IMG/VR virus record: IMGVR_UViG_3300027770_000026
Span: 124,001 to 188,000 of that record
DNA: 64,000 bases
DNA from: a virus
Direction: 5' to 3' (one strand)
Part shown: piece after piece, positions 15,307-24,094 of the stretch
Numbering within the stretch: the first letter of the stretch is position 1
Layout of the letters: the number at the start of each line of letters is the position of its first letter
Notes under the pieces: model-generated
Told to the model about the DNA's origin: nothing
What the model saw: only the letters and a program-made list of their open reading frames with translations
Database searches by the model: none
Position numbers and translations under genes: made by a program

Positions 15307-15314
15307 ATTAAATA
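15307..15314 (+). promoter_or_regulatory. late-type promoter-like box (ATTAAATA), near-leaderless
   Basis: ATTAAATA on the plus strand ends six bases before the ATG at 15321, for which no ribosome binding site is seen. The geometry is one base longer than that of the four leaderless late candidates. Confidence 0.35.
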
Positions 15315-15320
15315 TCCTGC

Positions 15321-15770
15321 ATGCAGGATAATACCAACTACTGGCGCAGCTTAACTTGGCCGGCCGCCCCCAACGATAACGACTACGAGTTGTTTGCGCA
15401 GCATTGCCAAGGTACAGTGCTGCTGATGGGCAGTACCCGTTTACTACTACCCCTAGCTAGTGAAGCATGGGATACTGAACCAGTGTATGATGATAGTAAA
15501 ATTAAGACTAGAGATTGGTTCTCCTTAGACACACACTATGATACCATCATCATTGATGGCGCACTATCATTTGGGCAAGAGTTTACAGCGCGTCTGCTGC
15601 CCATTGTGCTAGCACATTGTGATTGCTTTGTAGCGCGTGTGTTTTTACGCACCACTTGGCCCGCACGTTATGCTGTTTACTTTCCACGCGCACACGAACT
15701 TGACCCACAACCACAGGAGATTGAAGTAAACGATGTTTACTCATTTTATATATGGAACAACAAATACTAG
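15321..15770 (+). CDS. Rossmann-type, methyltransferase-like protein, possibly catalytically degenerate
   Basis: 149 residues. GTVLLMGSTRLLLPL (30-44) resembles the SAM-binding strand-loop of class I methyltransferases, and DTIIIDGALSFG (about 74-85) resembles motif IV on strand 4. The usual GxGxG is replaced by GSTRL, so activity is uncertain. The protein is short for a full methyltransferase. It overlaps the QueC-like gene by 19 bases, suggesting joint translation and perhaps a shared nucleic-acid-modification role. Confidence 0.5.
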   Translation: MQDNTNYWRSLTWPAAPNDNDYELFAQHCQGTVLLMGSTRLLLPLASEAWDTEPVYDDSKIKTRDWFSLDTHYDTIIIDGALSFGQEFTARLLPIVLAHCDCFVARVFLRTTWPARYAVYFPRAHELDPQPQEIEVNDVYSFYIWNNKY

Positions 15771-16342
15771 TAATGTACTCAGGCGGATTAGATAGTCTCG
15801 GTACCATCTACCAACTGCTAACTGATCCCCAGTACAAGGATTACACATTGCATGTACATCACGTACATCAACGCAATGTTGAGAATAGAAATCGTGCGGA
15901 AGCTATTGCAGTTGAACTTGTAGTCAATGAACTAGAGCGTATGGGTTACAATTTTGTCTACAGTGAAAGTGAAATTGCATCCCAGCCCTATAATGGCAGC
16001 TTCATGTACGACACCGACAGTGTTAACTTTTTTGCAGGTTACATCTGCTCCGTAAACCCCAACATAAAACATGTGGCAATGGGCATGAATGCCAACGATG
16101 AAAATCACAATCTAAATGAACGACGTGTACGAGCTGATGCTATACTTGCTGCGTTTACCCCAGTAAAGAAGATCTATCCCGTACTCAACATGAGCAAGCG
16201 TGAGATTTATGATATGTTACCTGCAAATTTAAGAAACATGTTTTGGAGCTGTCGTACACCCGTGTACACAGACACCAAGGTTAATCCCTGTGGTCGTTGT
16301 AAGACCTGTGTACAGCTAAGAGAAGCAGGGATTAGGGGCTAG
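15752..16342 (+). CDS. queC: QueC-like PP-loop ATPase (7-cyano-7-deazaguanine synthase family)
   Basis: 196 residues (E. coli QueC 231). The PP-loop motif SGGLDS (10-15) binds ATP pyrophosphate. A C-terminal four-cysteine cluster, Cys167, Cys180, Cys183 and Cys186 (CGRCKTC), matches the zinc site of QueC, with a slightly longer first gap. QueC converts 7-carboxy-7-deazaguanine to preQ0, the precursor for queuosine or, in phages, for deazaguanine modification of DNA that blocks restriction. No queD, queE, folE or dpdA-like gene is in this window, so it may serve host or distant phage genes, or act on another carboxylate. It converges with and overlaps the LamG-like gene by 11 bases. Confidence 0.75.
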   Translation: MEQQILVMYSGGLDSLGTIYQLLTDPQYKDYTLHVHHVHQRNVENRNRAEAIAVELVVNELERMGYNFVYSESEIASQPYNGSFMYDTDSVNFFAGYICSVNPNIKHVAMGMNANDENHNLNERRVRADAILAAFTPVKKIYPVLNMSKREIYDMLPANLRNMFWSCRTPVYTDTKVNPCGRCKTCVQLREAGIRG

Positions 16343-17006
16343 TATACTTGGCCACAGTTGCGGAGTAGTTTGATCCTGTTATAGTAGTGTCAATGGTTAA
16401 TGCGTCAAACTTGCCTATGTATCTAGCATTTACTTCTATAGAAGTAAAATCAACTACGCCAATTCCAAACACAGACGATGGCGGTGCATTTCTTGTAATC
16501 GAGGATGCAGTAACCGCCGTTTCATTATTCAATGACATACCAATCACACTAGTGGCAGCATTGTAGTAGAGATACAGATGATTCCATGCATTTAATTCCA
16601 CAGTACCTACGGAAGTTAGTGCAGATATTGCTGACATTTCCCATGTTCTGCCACGTAGATATCCACTGCTATTAATTTCTAACATGGAATAGTGATAGTT
16701 TCCGTTCTCCACCGCTTGTCCTAGTTCAGCTATGAGTGTTTTACCCCAGCTGGTAGGATAAAACCACAAGTTGATATTAAAACTTGGAAGACTACCAAAT
16801 GGCGAAGTTAACAAGTATTCCTGTCCGGTGAGACGTTGTACGCCAGCGGTGGTTGCGTCAGGATAAGTCATTGTCCCATATGTTTGATGGCCTGCATTGG
16901 TGTCATACCAATTATATGACACACTGTTAGAAATATAGGAGCCCTGTGGAATTATAGGCACCCAGCTCCTACTTGCACTTTCTACTATTGTTTGTAAGAT
17001 AGGCAT
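16332..17006 (-). CDS. LamG/concanavalin-like adhesin
   Basis: 224 residues. Features of a laminin-G/concanavalin A beta-jelly-roll: FNINLWFYPTSWGKTLI, then HYSMLEINSSGYLRGR, then AWNHLYLYYNAATSVIGMSLNNE and a closing strand with GKFDALTIDT. These domains bind carbohydrate on phage tail appendages. It is the last gene of the adhesin unit 16.3-24 kb, seven bases after the stop of the 1616-residue adhesin. It has no signal peptide, as expected for a virion protein. Confidence 0.7.
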   Translation of the reverse strand: MPILQTIVESASRSWVPIIPQGSYISNSVSYNWYDTNAGHQTYGTMTYPDATTAGVQRLTGQEYLLTSPFGSLPSFNINLWFYPTSWGKTLIAELGQAVENGNYHYSMLEINSSGYLRGRTWEMSAISALTSVGTVELNAWNHLYLYYNAATSVIGMSLNNETAVTASSITRNAPPSSVFGIGVVDFTSIEVNARYIGKFDALTIDTTITGSNYSATVAKYTSP

Positions 17007-17012
17007 TAACGC

Positions 17013-20000
17013 TTACCAGTTGTCTACAATACTAGGACCGCTCAGAATCCAACGATTAGTGTCAACCTTTAGCAGTGTATAAATTTCTGTATTGCCCCCG
17101 CTACCGCCACTAATTCTCCAGTCGTTATGATTGCCACCTTCGCCACCAAAGTTGTAACTGTAGCCCGCGGCGTTAATTATTAATCCGTTGGACACGTCGC
17201 CGTCCGTATTAACGTAGATATAACCGTTATTAAAATTATCTACTACCAAGCTAACTGTGTAGCCAATTGGCAATTGAGTTGCTGAATTGTTAGGAACAAC
17301 TAGTGTACTCCCACTTTCACCGCCACTGTAGTAGATAAACTGACCGTTGTGGCTAGCGTTTAGCGTATTGCTCTGATTACCTGGATCAGTAAATGCTCTT
17401 CTAACGCCAGCAAAGTCTGCGTTTGATGTCAGTCTACCCAGTAGGAAGATGCTTACTTCTTCAGTTGGTGTTTGTGTGGTAACATTGGGAGTAGCAGTGC
17501 TGCTTGTCTTTCTAGCATCGTAAACGGTTGGGGTATACCCGCTTATGGACAAACTACCTGCAAGCCATTGATAATCACCAGCTGACCATACATTACCACT
17601 AGTATCAAGTTGTACAACTAACGCACCGAGGGTGCCGGAAAACACACCGCCGCCAATTGCTATGTATCCGTTTTTAACAGCAATATTACTTCCTGAATTA
17701 TACTGCCAGTTGGCACTACCAGTATCTGAATTATTAGTAAGTATTCTTTGCCATACTACATTACCCGCTTCATCAAATTTACCAGCAAACATGCTGGTAG
17801 ATGACGGGTCAACAGTGCCTGACATGTATAGATAGTTGTCATCGCCAACTACTATGCTGCAAGTAATATCATCGCAAGTACCGTCTACTATCTGTGTCCA
17901 CAGTTTATTACCGTTGATGTCAAACTTTGACAAGTACATGGAACTGCCACTAAATCCGCCGTATGTGCCGCAAACATAAACATTACCGTATTGGTCTATG
18001 TCAGCATCTGCACCACTGCAGTTACTTCCTGATGATCGGTTAAGTATGAACTTCTGCCACAACAAGGTGCCATTGGATTGATACTTGGCAACTATTGTGC
18101 CAGCGTCTGCACCCGATACTGCACCAACTTTAACCACCATATCGTCGTCAGGACTGAGAACACCAAATGATGTTCCTAAAATAGTTGTAACTGTGTTGCC
18201 TACAGTCCAATCTCCGGTAGCATCTGCACTAACTGTAAACGTAGGTATACCCACTGTGTCCACTGTATAATTAAAAGTTACACCGCCAGCAGTTACTGTA
18301 CCGCTTGCATTAGCCCATCTAATATTTTGTGCTGACTCAGCATATAGCGCAGTGACTTCGTTTGTGAAATTACCAATGTTAGCAGCATATCCAACAACTA
18401 CTATTTCACTGCTTGGGCCCACGCCCATACCGTAAGCTTCGTCGTTTTGTTGACCGTCCAGCGTCTTTGACCAAGTAACTGTACCATCTGCAGGATTAAT
18501 TTTGGCAGTGACTATACTATTATCAGTGCCGTTATCCACAAAGCCTACCATTATGGGATTACCACTAGTGTCTACGTCTACTACCCAACCTATGCCAATA
18601 TCACCGTAATCGTAGCTCTTAGACCATACAACTACTCCGGTAGTTTGATTGATCTTTGTCAAGACTGGGTACGGACCGGTAGTACTGATGGAGCCAGCAA
18701 CGTAGACGAATCCATTTGCGTTATCTACTGCTAATCCCCAACCATTGGTATAGGTTTCAATAGTAAATTTCATACTCCACACTTGTGTACCGTTGGCAGT
18801 AAACCGAGCAAGACTAGTGTATGAAGAAGTAGTGGTATCAATTTGGTGTTTAAACAACGCAAAAATGTCGCCGTTAGTAGCGTACTCTGTGCTAGTGGCT
18901 ACAACAGGAACATCGTGATATGTATATGTGCTGAAGTCCTGCACCCACTGATTAGTTTTCTCTCCTGCCCATGCTGTTGTTTGTACTGTAGCATCTGGGA
19001 ATGTCAAACTACCATCTGGGTTAAACACCCATTGATTGGTATGGGATTGTCCGGTATATACATTTACAGCGCCATCGTCACCGGTTGCTGGATAATATTC
19101 TTCTCTGTACCCAGCACGGATGTTAACATCGCCGCCTTGGCCAATATTTGAGCCTGGGTTTGAATCGTTAATGTAATCAACAGTGCAGTTACCAGCGGTG
19201 ATATCAATAAACCCACCGTTGCCTTGATCGGAATATCCACCCTCAATGCGAACGTATCCGCCGGCTCCTGTGCCCTGACCTTGACCGCCACGTAGTTTAA
19301 TGTCGCCACCGCTTCCGCCGGCATAGACACCGTTAGTAAGTACGCCTTCACCGCCGGTGCCGCCCCAAAGGTAAACGTCGCCGCCTTCGCCTGGGTTTGG
19401 TGATAACCAATCACTGTCGTCTGTGTTATCAAATCCCTTACGTCCTTGAATGACGATGCGTCGAGCAGCAGGATAATCAACGGTAGGTTTGGGTCCTGTG
19501 ATAATAACTTGGTTAGCTGGATCATTACTGATCTGTAGTGTTCTACCTTCCAACCCGTAATTGTTACGATAACCTACTTGCGACATAATTGGCGGTGTTA
19601 AACTACCGTCCGCATCAAATGTCCATGTACTGGATCTTGCTGTTAAGGGTACATAATCATTTTGCCAACCTCCTCCCACTGTGACTGCTGTAGCTATCAG
19701 TGATGCAGATGTAATTGTTAGTGCGGGATTGGTTACTGTGGTTGTAGCTGTTATATCAACAAGTGTTAGATCATGATCAGCAAAAGTAAAAGTAAAGGAA
19801 GAATTTGATATAGTAAGCTCATCAGAGCCGCCACTTGCAAACGTTCCCGTCAATTCGCCATCTAGTGGATATTGTACAGTGAGATTTTTATTATTTCCGT
19901 CAATTGTTATTGCAAAAGAAATAGTAATATATTTTCCGGTAGGATCAACAATGCTATCACTACTGCTATTGTCGCCGTAACCTGCTCCAAATGCTAAGTC

Positions 20001-21863
20001 GTTTGGAGACGAAAAAGTTCTTGACCACACACAGTCTCCAGTTAGCACATCTAACTTGAGTAGTACGATCTCGTTGTTTGATGACGTGGAATGTTCTGCT
20101 GTAAGATAAACAAATCCCGCATGATAAACCAGACCTGTTCCGCGTAGGTTATATGCATGAGATATTTTCTTTTGCCAACGGCTGACACCTACATTATTAA
20201 TGTTAGTTGATGCAACTATAATATAGTCTGGAGGAGTATCGTTGCCGTTGATTACAACATAGAGATTTCCACTAGGATCTTTGCAAATGTCTTCGCCACG
20301 TAAATTACTTGTGGTGTAGTTAGTGCCAATTCCGTACAAGGCAGTGGTCAGCGAGGGCGGCGCGAACGTTACGGTTCCCAGAATACATTTATAATAGTTA
20401 CTCTGTGCATAGTAACTGCCCACTGCAGCATAAAATACGCTATCATTATTAACTATGGACTTAAAATAACCATCATTATCTATGTCATCTGGTGCGAACA
20501 CGGCTACCAGTGGGGATTGTATATTATTAAAATCTATACCAGCAATCATTGGTCCTTCAAACTGGCCAGAAATAGCAGCAGAATCGGTGCTTGCGTCTGC
20601 TTCTATATCGGTTATTTTTACATCGGCAATTCTAAGTGGGGCTCTTGGTGTTCCTGTCAGGTCAACTAAGTTACCGTCGGTATCCATAGTACCAATATAA
20701 CTTATAATGTCAAGCCATGCATAGCTAGCCACAGCAATTGACTCGTAGGTTGACACTGTAGCTGGCATATAACGCATGCTAGCGTTATAGCTGCCACATG
20801 GCATTCCCGCATTATCAGTCCATGTCTTGCGCCATATTAGTGTGCCGTTGGGGCTATATTTTAAGTATAGGTGATTGCCTTCGCTGTAATCATTGCTAAC
20901 TGTGCTACCTAATACATACGTATAGCCCGCAGCGTCGTATGTAACACTGCCGTTGATAATGAATGAAGGGTCTATCTGTGCAAAATCACCAAATATGTTG
21001 TACCACGGACGACGATCTTCTGCTGTTATTGTGGTTTCAAGTTGAGCTTGAATGTCCACACTACCCGTGTGATCAACCTTTACAAACTTATCGTCGTCAC
21101 CTAGGAACACATCGTAATTTAGATTGTCGCCACTGTCGATGTGCAAGTGACTGTAGTTTTCGTTTGTGCCGCCGCGTACGGTAATATATTTGTTAGCAAC
21201 AAAATCTGTATTGGTTAAGCTGAATTTTACACCATCAACTGAGTTGTCACTGAGTATAGCGCCACTATTTGGTACTGTTAAATTACCGTTAGTGTCAAAT
21301 GTCCATTCTGTGCCGTCTGCCGAAACAATTATACTGCCATCAGATACCGGAATGTCTACACTACTGGTACCATTGAAAATACTTGATTCGCTGCCACCGC
21401 CAATATTCTCAATTGCATTTGGACGCATCTTAGGACGGAATGGGATTTGTGCCCAGTCGCCCGTTACCCAACTTGTAAACATGTTAGGATATGTGTCTGT
21501 GCCAATATACGCATACATGTTAGTTGATTCGTTAGCGGTTGACTGTACAGAAGTATAAGCTGTTCCCGCAGTCACTACATCAATACTGTCAATATGGCCA
21601 TCGTTGTCAATCTCAGGTACTTCGTATGTAGCTAAATTGCTTGGGGTATCGCCATTGTCATAGATATTGTAATTAACTGCGTCGATGACTACCGGAGGCA
21701 CATCAAATATGCGAGACTGATTGCCTGCTTCGTTTACTTCGTCTGCCGAGTATGTGGATGCTTGTGTAACTCCAGGAATGACTATTGTAGTCTCGCCTGC
21801 TTGCAGATCTACTCCGCCTACACGCAGTGTTGAGCTTTGAATTTCAAATGGTTTATTTGCCAT
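17013..21863 (-). CDS. large tail fibre/adhesin with beta-propeller and glycine-rich repeats
   Basis: 1616 residues. The N-terminus (FEIQSSTLRVGGVDLQAG) and repeated phrases of the type 'WTFDxxGxLTxP' mark it as a phage fibre. About residues 290-700 and 980-1480 contain beta-propeller-like repeats with blades ending in 'W(S/R)K/T' and 'YVAG/VVVGYA' (for example GTVTWSKTL, GNVYVCGTY). Between them (about 820-960) is a glycine-rich segment with repeats GGDVxLxGGxG, GGxVRIEGG and GGDVNIRAG, like polyglycine sandwich tips of T-even adhesins. It probably recognises a surface receptor. AAGGA precedes the ATG. Confidence 0.75.
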   Translation of the reverse strand: MANKPFEIQSSTLRVGGVDLQAGETTIVIPGVTQASTYSADEVNEAGNQSRIFDVPPVVIDAVNYNIYDNGDTPSNLATYEVPEIDNDGHIDSIDVVTAGTAYTSVQSTANESTNMYAYIGTDTYPNMFTSWVTGDWAQIPFRPKMRPNAIENIGGGSESSIFNGTSSVDIPVSDGSIIVSADGTEWTFDTNGNLTVPNSGAILSDNSVDGVKFSLTNTDFVANKYITVRGGTNENYSHLHIDSGDNLNYDVFLGDDDKFVKVDHTGSVDIQAQLETTITAEDRRPWYNIFGDFAQIDPSFIINGSVTYDAAGYTYVLGSTVSNDYSEGNHLYLKYSPNGTLIWRKTWTDNAGMPCGSYNASMRYMPATVSTYESIAVASYAWLDIISYIGTMDTDGNLVDLTGTPRAPLRIADVKITDIEADASTDSAAISGQFEGPMIAGIDFNNIQSPLVAVFAPDDIDNDGYFKSIVNNDSVFYAAVGSYYAQSNYYKCILGTVTFAPPSLTTALYGIGTNYTTSNLRGEDICKDPSGNLYVVINGNDTPPDYIIVASTNINNVGVSRWQKKISHAYNLRGTGLVYHAGFVYLTAEHSTSSNNEIVLLKLDVLTGDCVWSRTFSSPNDLAFGAGYGDNSSSDSIVDPTGKYITISFAITIDGNNKNLTVQYPLDGELTGTFASGGSDELTISNSSFTFTFADHDLTLVDITATTTVTNPALTITSASLIATAVTVGGGWQNDYVPLTARSSTWTFDADGSLTPPIMSQVGYRNNYGLEGRTLQISNDPANQVIITGPKPTVDYPAARRIVIQGRKGFDNTDDSDWLSPNPGEGGDVYLWGGTGGEGVLTNGVYAGGSGGDIKLRGGQGQGTGAGGYVRIEGGYSDQGNGGFIDITAGNCTVDYINDSNPGSNIGQGGDVNIRAGYREEYYPATGDDGAVNVYTGQSHTNQWVFNPDGSLTFPDATVQTTAWAGEKTNQWVQDFSTYTYHDVPVVATSTEYATNGDIFALFKHQIDTTTSSYTSLARFTANGTQVWSMKFTIETYTNGWGLAVDNANGFVYVAGSISTTGPYPVLTKINQTTGVVVWSKSYDYGDIGIGWVVDVDTSGNPIMVGFVDNGTDNSIVTAKINPADGTVTWSKTLDGQQNDEAYGMGVGPSSEIVVVGYAANIGNFTNEVTALYAESAQNIRWANASGTVTAGGVTFNYTVDTVGIPTFTVSADATGDWTVGNTVTTILGTSFGVLSPDDDMVVKVGAVSGADAGTIVAKYQSNGTLLWQKFILNRSSGSNCSGADADIDQYGNVYVCGTYGGFSGSSMYLSKFDINGNKLWTQIVDGTCDDITCSIVVGDDNYLYMSGTVDPSSTSMFAGKFDEAGNVVWQRILTNNSDTGSANWQYNSGSNIAVKNGYIAIGGGVFSGTLGALVVQLDTSGNVWSAGDYQWLAGSLSISGYTPTVYDARKTSSTATPNVTTQTPTEEVSIFLLGRLTSNADFAGVRRAFTDPGNQSNTLNASHNGQFIYYSGGESGSTLVVPNNSATQLPIGYTVSLVVDNFNNGYIYVNTDGDVSNGLIINAAGYSYNFGGEGGNHNDWRISGGSGGNTEIYTLLKVDTNRWILSGPSIVDNW

Positions 21864-21872
21864 GTTTTTTCC

Positions 21873-23915
21873 TTAATCTCTTGTAGTCATTTCAACAGAA
21901 TGTATTCTCAGTGATGCGTTCGAACCGCATGCTGCAGTTTTAGTAGCAACTACTTCGATTGATTTGGTTGTACTGTTTCGCTGTACGGTAAATGTTACTA
22001 ACGGAGAGGTGCTGGTGTAGACTGTGCCATACACTGTCATCACTGGCTCGCCGCCAGGACCACTAAAGCTACTAGCATATCCTCTGCTTGCAATGATTGC
22101 TTCGCATGCTTGACTATGCCAACCTGTTCCGTCGCCTGTTTCATCGGCTTCAACTTGTATCACTAACTTAACAGAACTAATATAATTTTGTACGCTGGTC
22201 CAAACTACTGCACTAGATGCATTTAGGTCTGGTGTTGTTGTTCGTGTGAAACTGTTGTTGAATTCTAATTCACCGTATTTGCCAAAACGCCATTGATTCC
22301 ATCCATTATTCCAATTTGGATCATGCAACGCAACTTGGTGAAAAGAAATTGGCGCACCGGTGTTAGTAGAATTAATGGGAATTGTATATGTACCGGCATC
22401 AAATGTTGCCGGATCCGTTGACGATACATAATGCTGTACGTCATCGTTCTCTGTTATAAATTCTATACTATAAGTCTGAGTCAGATACGTCTCAAGGCTA
22501 GCCTGCATTGTTGCATCGTAACTACTGAATATTAACGTTGCGCCATCCCATATTGCTGTATCGTAAAACCCTTTAAGGTTTGATGTTGATGTGATTATAT
22601 TTACGTGATCAGCTGCCCATATATTACCTTCGCCACCTTTAAGGATGTTAGTCGTCTGGAGATCAAAGGCGCCCTGAGCTGTTAAATTTAAATTATTTGA
22701 AGCTTGGATACGTAGCTCAGGCGTGTAGTAGCTACCTATTTTTTTTACAGTCTTAATTGTTAGATTATCATCGGTCAATGATATCTCATTATTACCAATT
22801 TTGATATTGCCTGGATCATATGCAGTTAATTGATGTGAGCCGTCTCCAAACAAAATACCACTCTGAGAACCGGTTGGGCTTATTTGTCTGCGATAGTACG
22901 CAAAATTGCCGCTGTTCTCTTTTCCCCAATCGGTAAACTTAATGAGATAATACGTGTCGTTGACCGTATCCCACATGATTAGTTCACTGCCAACTAGTTG
23001 CCAACCACCGTGTGACGCAGCGTACAACGGCTTCCATGTTCTTGTTGTAATATCAGTAAAGTCTGCCCAACCATCTGCGTTCCATAATGTGCCTGTTGGC
23101 GAAACATCTGGATCCCAGCTTGCTTCTGCATCACTGTTATAGATGCCGCCGGTGCTTGCTCGCATAATAGTAAGGTCGGTATCTATTGCATCTGCTGCGG
23201 CAGTATCCGCTAATGTGCGTACAAAGTGATAGCTTCCCGCGGTATTAATCAATGAACGGGTATAGGAAAATCCGCCATTGCCATTTAATGTTCCGTTACC
23301 AAAATTGCCGCCGCCGTTGCCAGGTTGCCAAAAGTGAAACTTGATCTTGTAATATTTGTCATTGACTGTATCATGCATGACAAATTCTTTATCTACAACA
23401 CCTGAACCAATGCCATGACCGTTGTTAGCCGCAAGTTCAAATGTGGTATATGTTCGTGCCTTAACATCAGCAAGATCGTTCCAGCCTTCAGAATTCCACT
23501 CTGTACCTAGTGGACTAACATTCCCATTATAACTTGCTTCGACATTGTTAGCACTATTATAAATGCCACCGTTATTACCACGCTTAATTGTTAAGCCGGT
23601 ATCAATAACATCAACTGTGGTTGGACTGTTATTTGGACGTTCAAAGTCAACAGTATTAGAAAGCGTAACAGGGACAGTGTAGGGAGGTGCTGCTGTCAGT
23701 ACGAGAAAAGGCATTTCATTATTAACTGAACCGGTATATCCAACTGTACCCGACGAACCGGTGTAACCAATAACATTAGCAGCAAGCAGCTGATTCAGAG
23801 TGCCTACTGTAACCTTTCTTGTTATATTTGTTTCTACGTCAGTAATAGGTAAAACATCATTTGCCGATAAGTTAGCCAATGATTGAGTAGGCAAGTTTGA
23901 TATTTTAATAGCCAT
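21873..23915 (-). CDS. tail fibre protein with collagen-like motif
   Basis: 680 residues. The start MAIKISNLPTQSLANLSANDVLPITD...TRKVTVGTLNQLL is the small attachment domain seen at the head of many phage fibres. GYTGSSGTVGYTGSV (49-63) is a short collagen-like Gly-x-y stretch. Two similar internal blocks (about 75-190 and 230-330) repeat the order DTGLTIKRGNNGGIYN / DTDLTIMRASTGGIYN, then VSPxGTxWNxxGW, then YYKIKFxxW, showing tandem duplication. The C-terminal 100 residues are beta-rich. AAGG lies upstream of the ATG. Confidence 0.75.
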   Translation of the reverse strand: MAIKISNLPTQSLANLSANDVLPITDVETNITRKVTVGTLNQLLAANVIGYTGSSGTVGYTGSVNNEMPFLVLTAAPPYTVPVTLSNTVDFERPNNSPTTVDVIDTGLTIKRGNNGGIYNSANNVEASYNGNVSPLGTEWNSEGWNDLADVKARTYTTFELAANNGHGIGSGVVDKEFVMHDTVNDKYYKIKFHFWQPGNGGGNFGNGTLNGNGGFSYTRSLINTAGSYHFVRTLADTAAADAIDTDLTIMRASTGGIYNSDAEASWDPDVSPTGTLWNADGWADFTDITTRTWKPLYAASHGGWQLVGSELIMWDTVNDTYYLIKFTDWGKENSGNFAYYRRQISPTGSQSGILFGDGSHQLTAYDPGNIKIGNNEISLTDDNLTIKTVKKIGSYYTPELRIQASNNLNLTAQGAFDLQTTNILKGGEGNIWAADHVNIITSTSNLKGFYDTAIWDGATLIFSSYDATMQASLETYLTQTYSIEFITENDDVQHYVSSTDPATFDAGTYTIPINSTNTGAPISFHQVALHDPNWNNGWNQWRFGKYGELEFNNSFTRTTTPDLNASSAVVWTSVQNYISSVKLVIQVEADETGDGTGWHSQACEAIIASRGYASSFSGPGGEPVMTVYGTVYTSTSPLVTFTVQRNSTTKSIEVVATKTAACGSNASLRIHSVEMTTRD

Positions 23916-23926
23916 TCTATATTACC

Positions 23927-24094
23927 TTAATTTTTGCGTTCACGCAACAATCGTTGATATCTTGCTGCGGCCCACGTTAAACTAGCACTACTAGGGTGTG
24001 CTTGGAATTTTTCCGCAGCTTCCTGCAGAGCTTGTTGTTTAAGTGATTTGTTTGTATCATTTAAACGATGCGAAAACATTTCCTGCAACTTCAT
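23927..24094 (-). CDS. 55-residue helical protein, unknown
   Basis: A short gene whose ATG overlaps the stop of the upstream gene by one base (TAATG), implying translational coupling. The product begins MKLQEMFSHRL and is highly helical and basic, with LKQQALQEAAEKF and AAARYQRLLRERKN. It fills a gap that would otherwise be empty of genes. Its MK-x-Q-E start resembles those of several other proteins here. Function unknown; a virion-associated or chaperone-like helical peptide is possible. Confidence 0.7.
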   Translation of the reverse strand: MKLQEMFSHRLNDTNKSLKQQALQEAAEKFQAHPSSASLTWAAARYQRLLRERKN

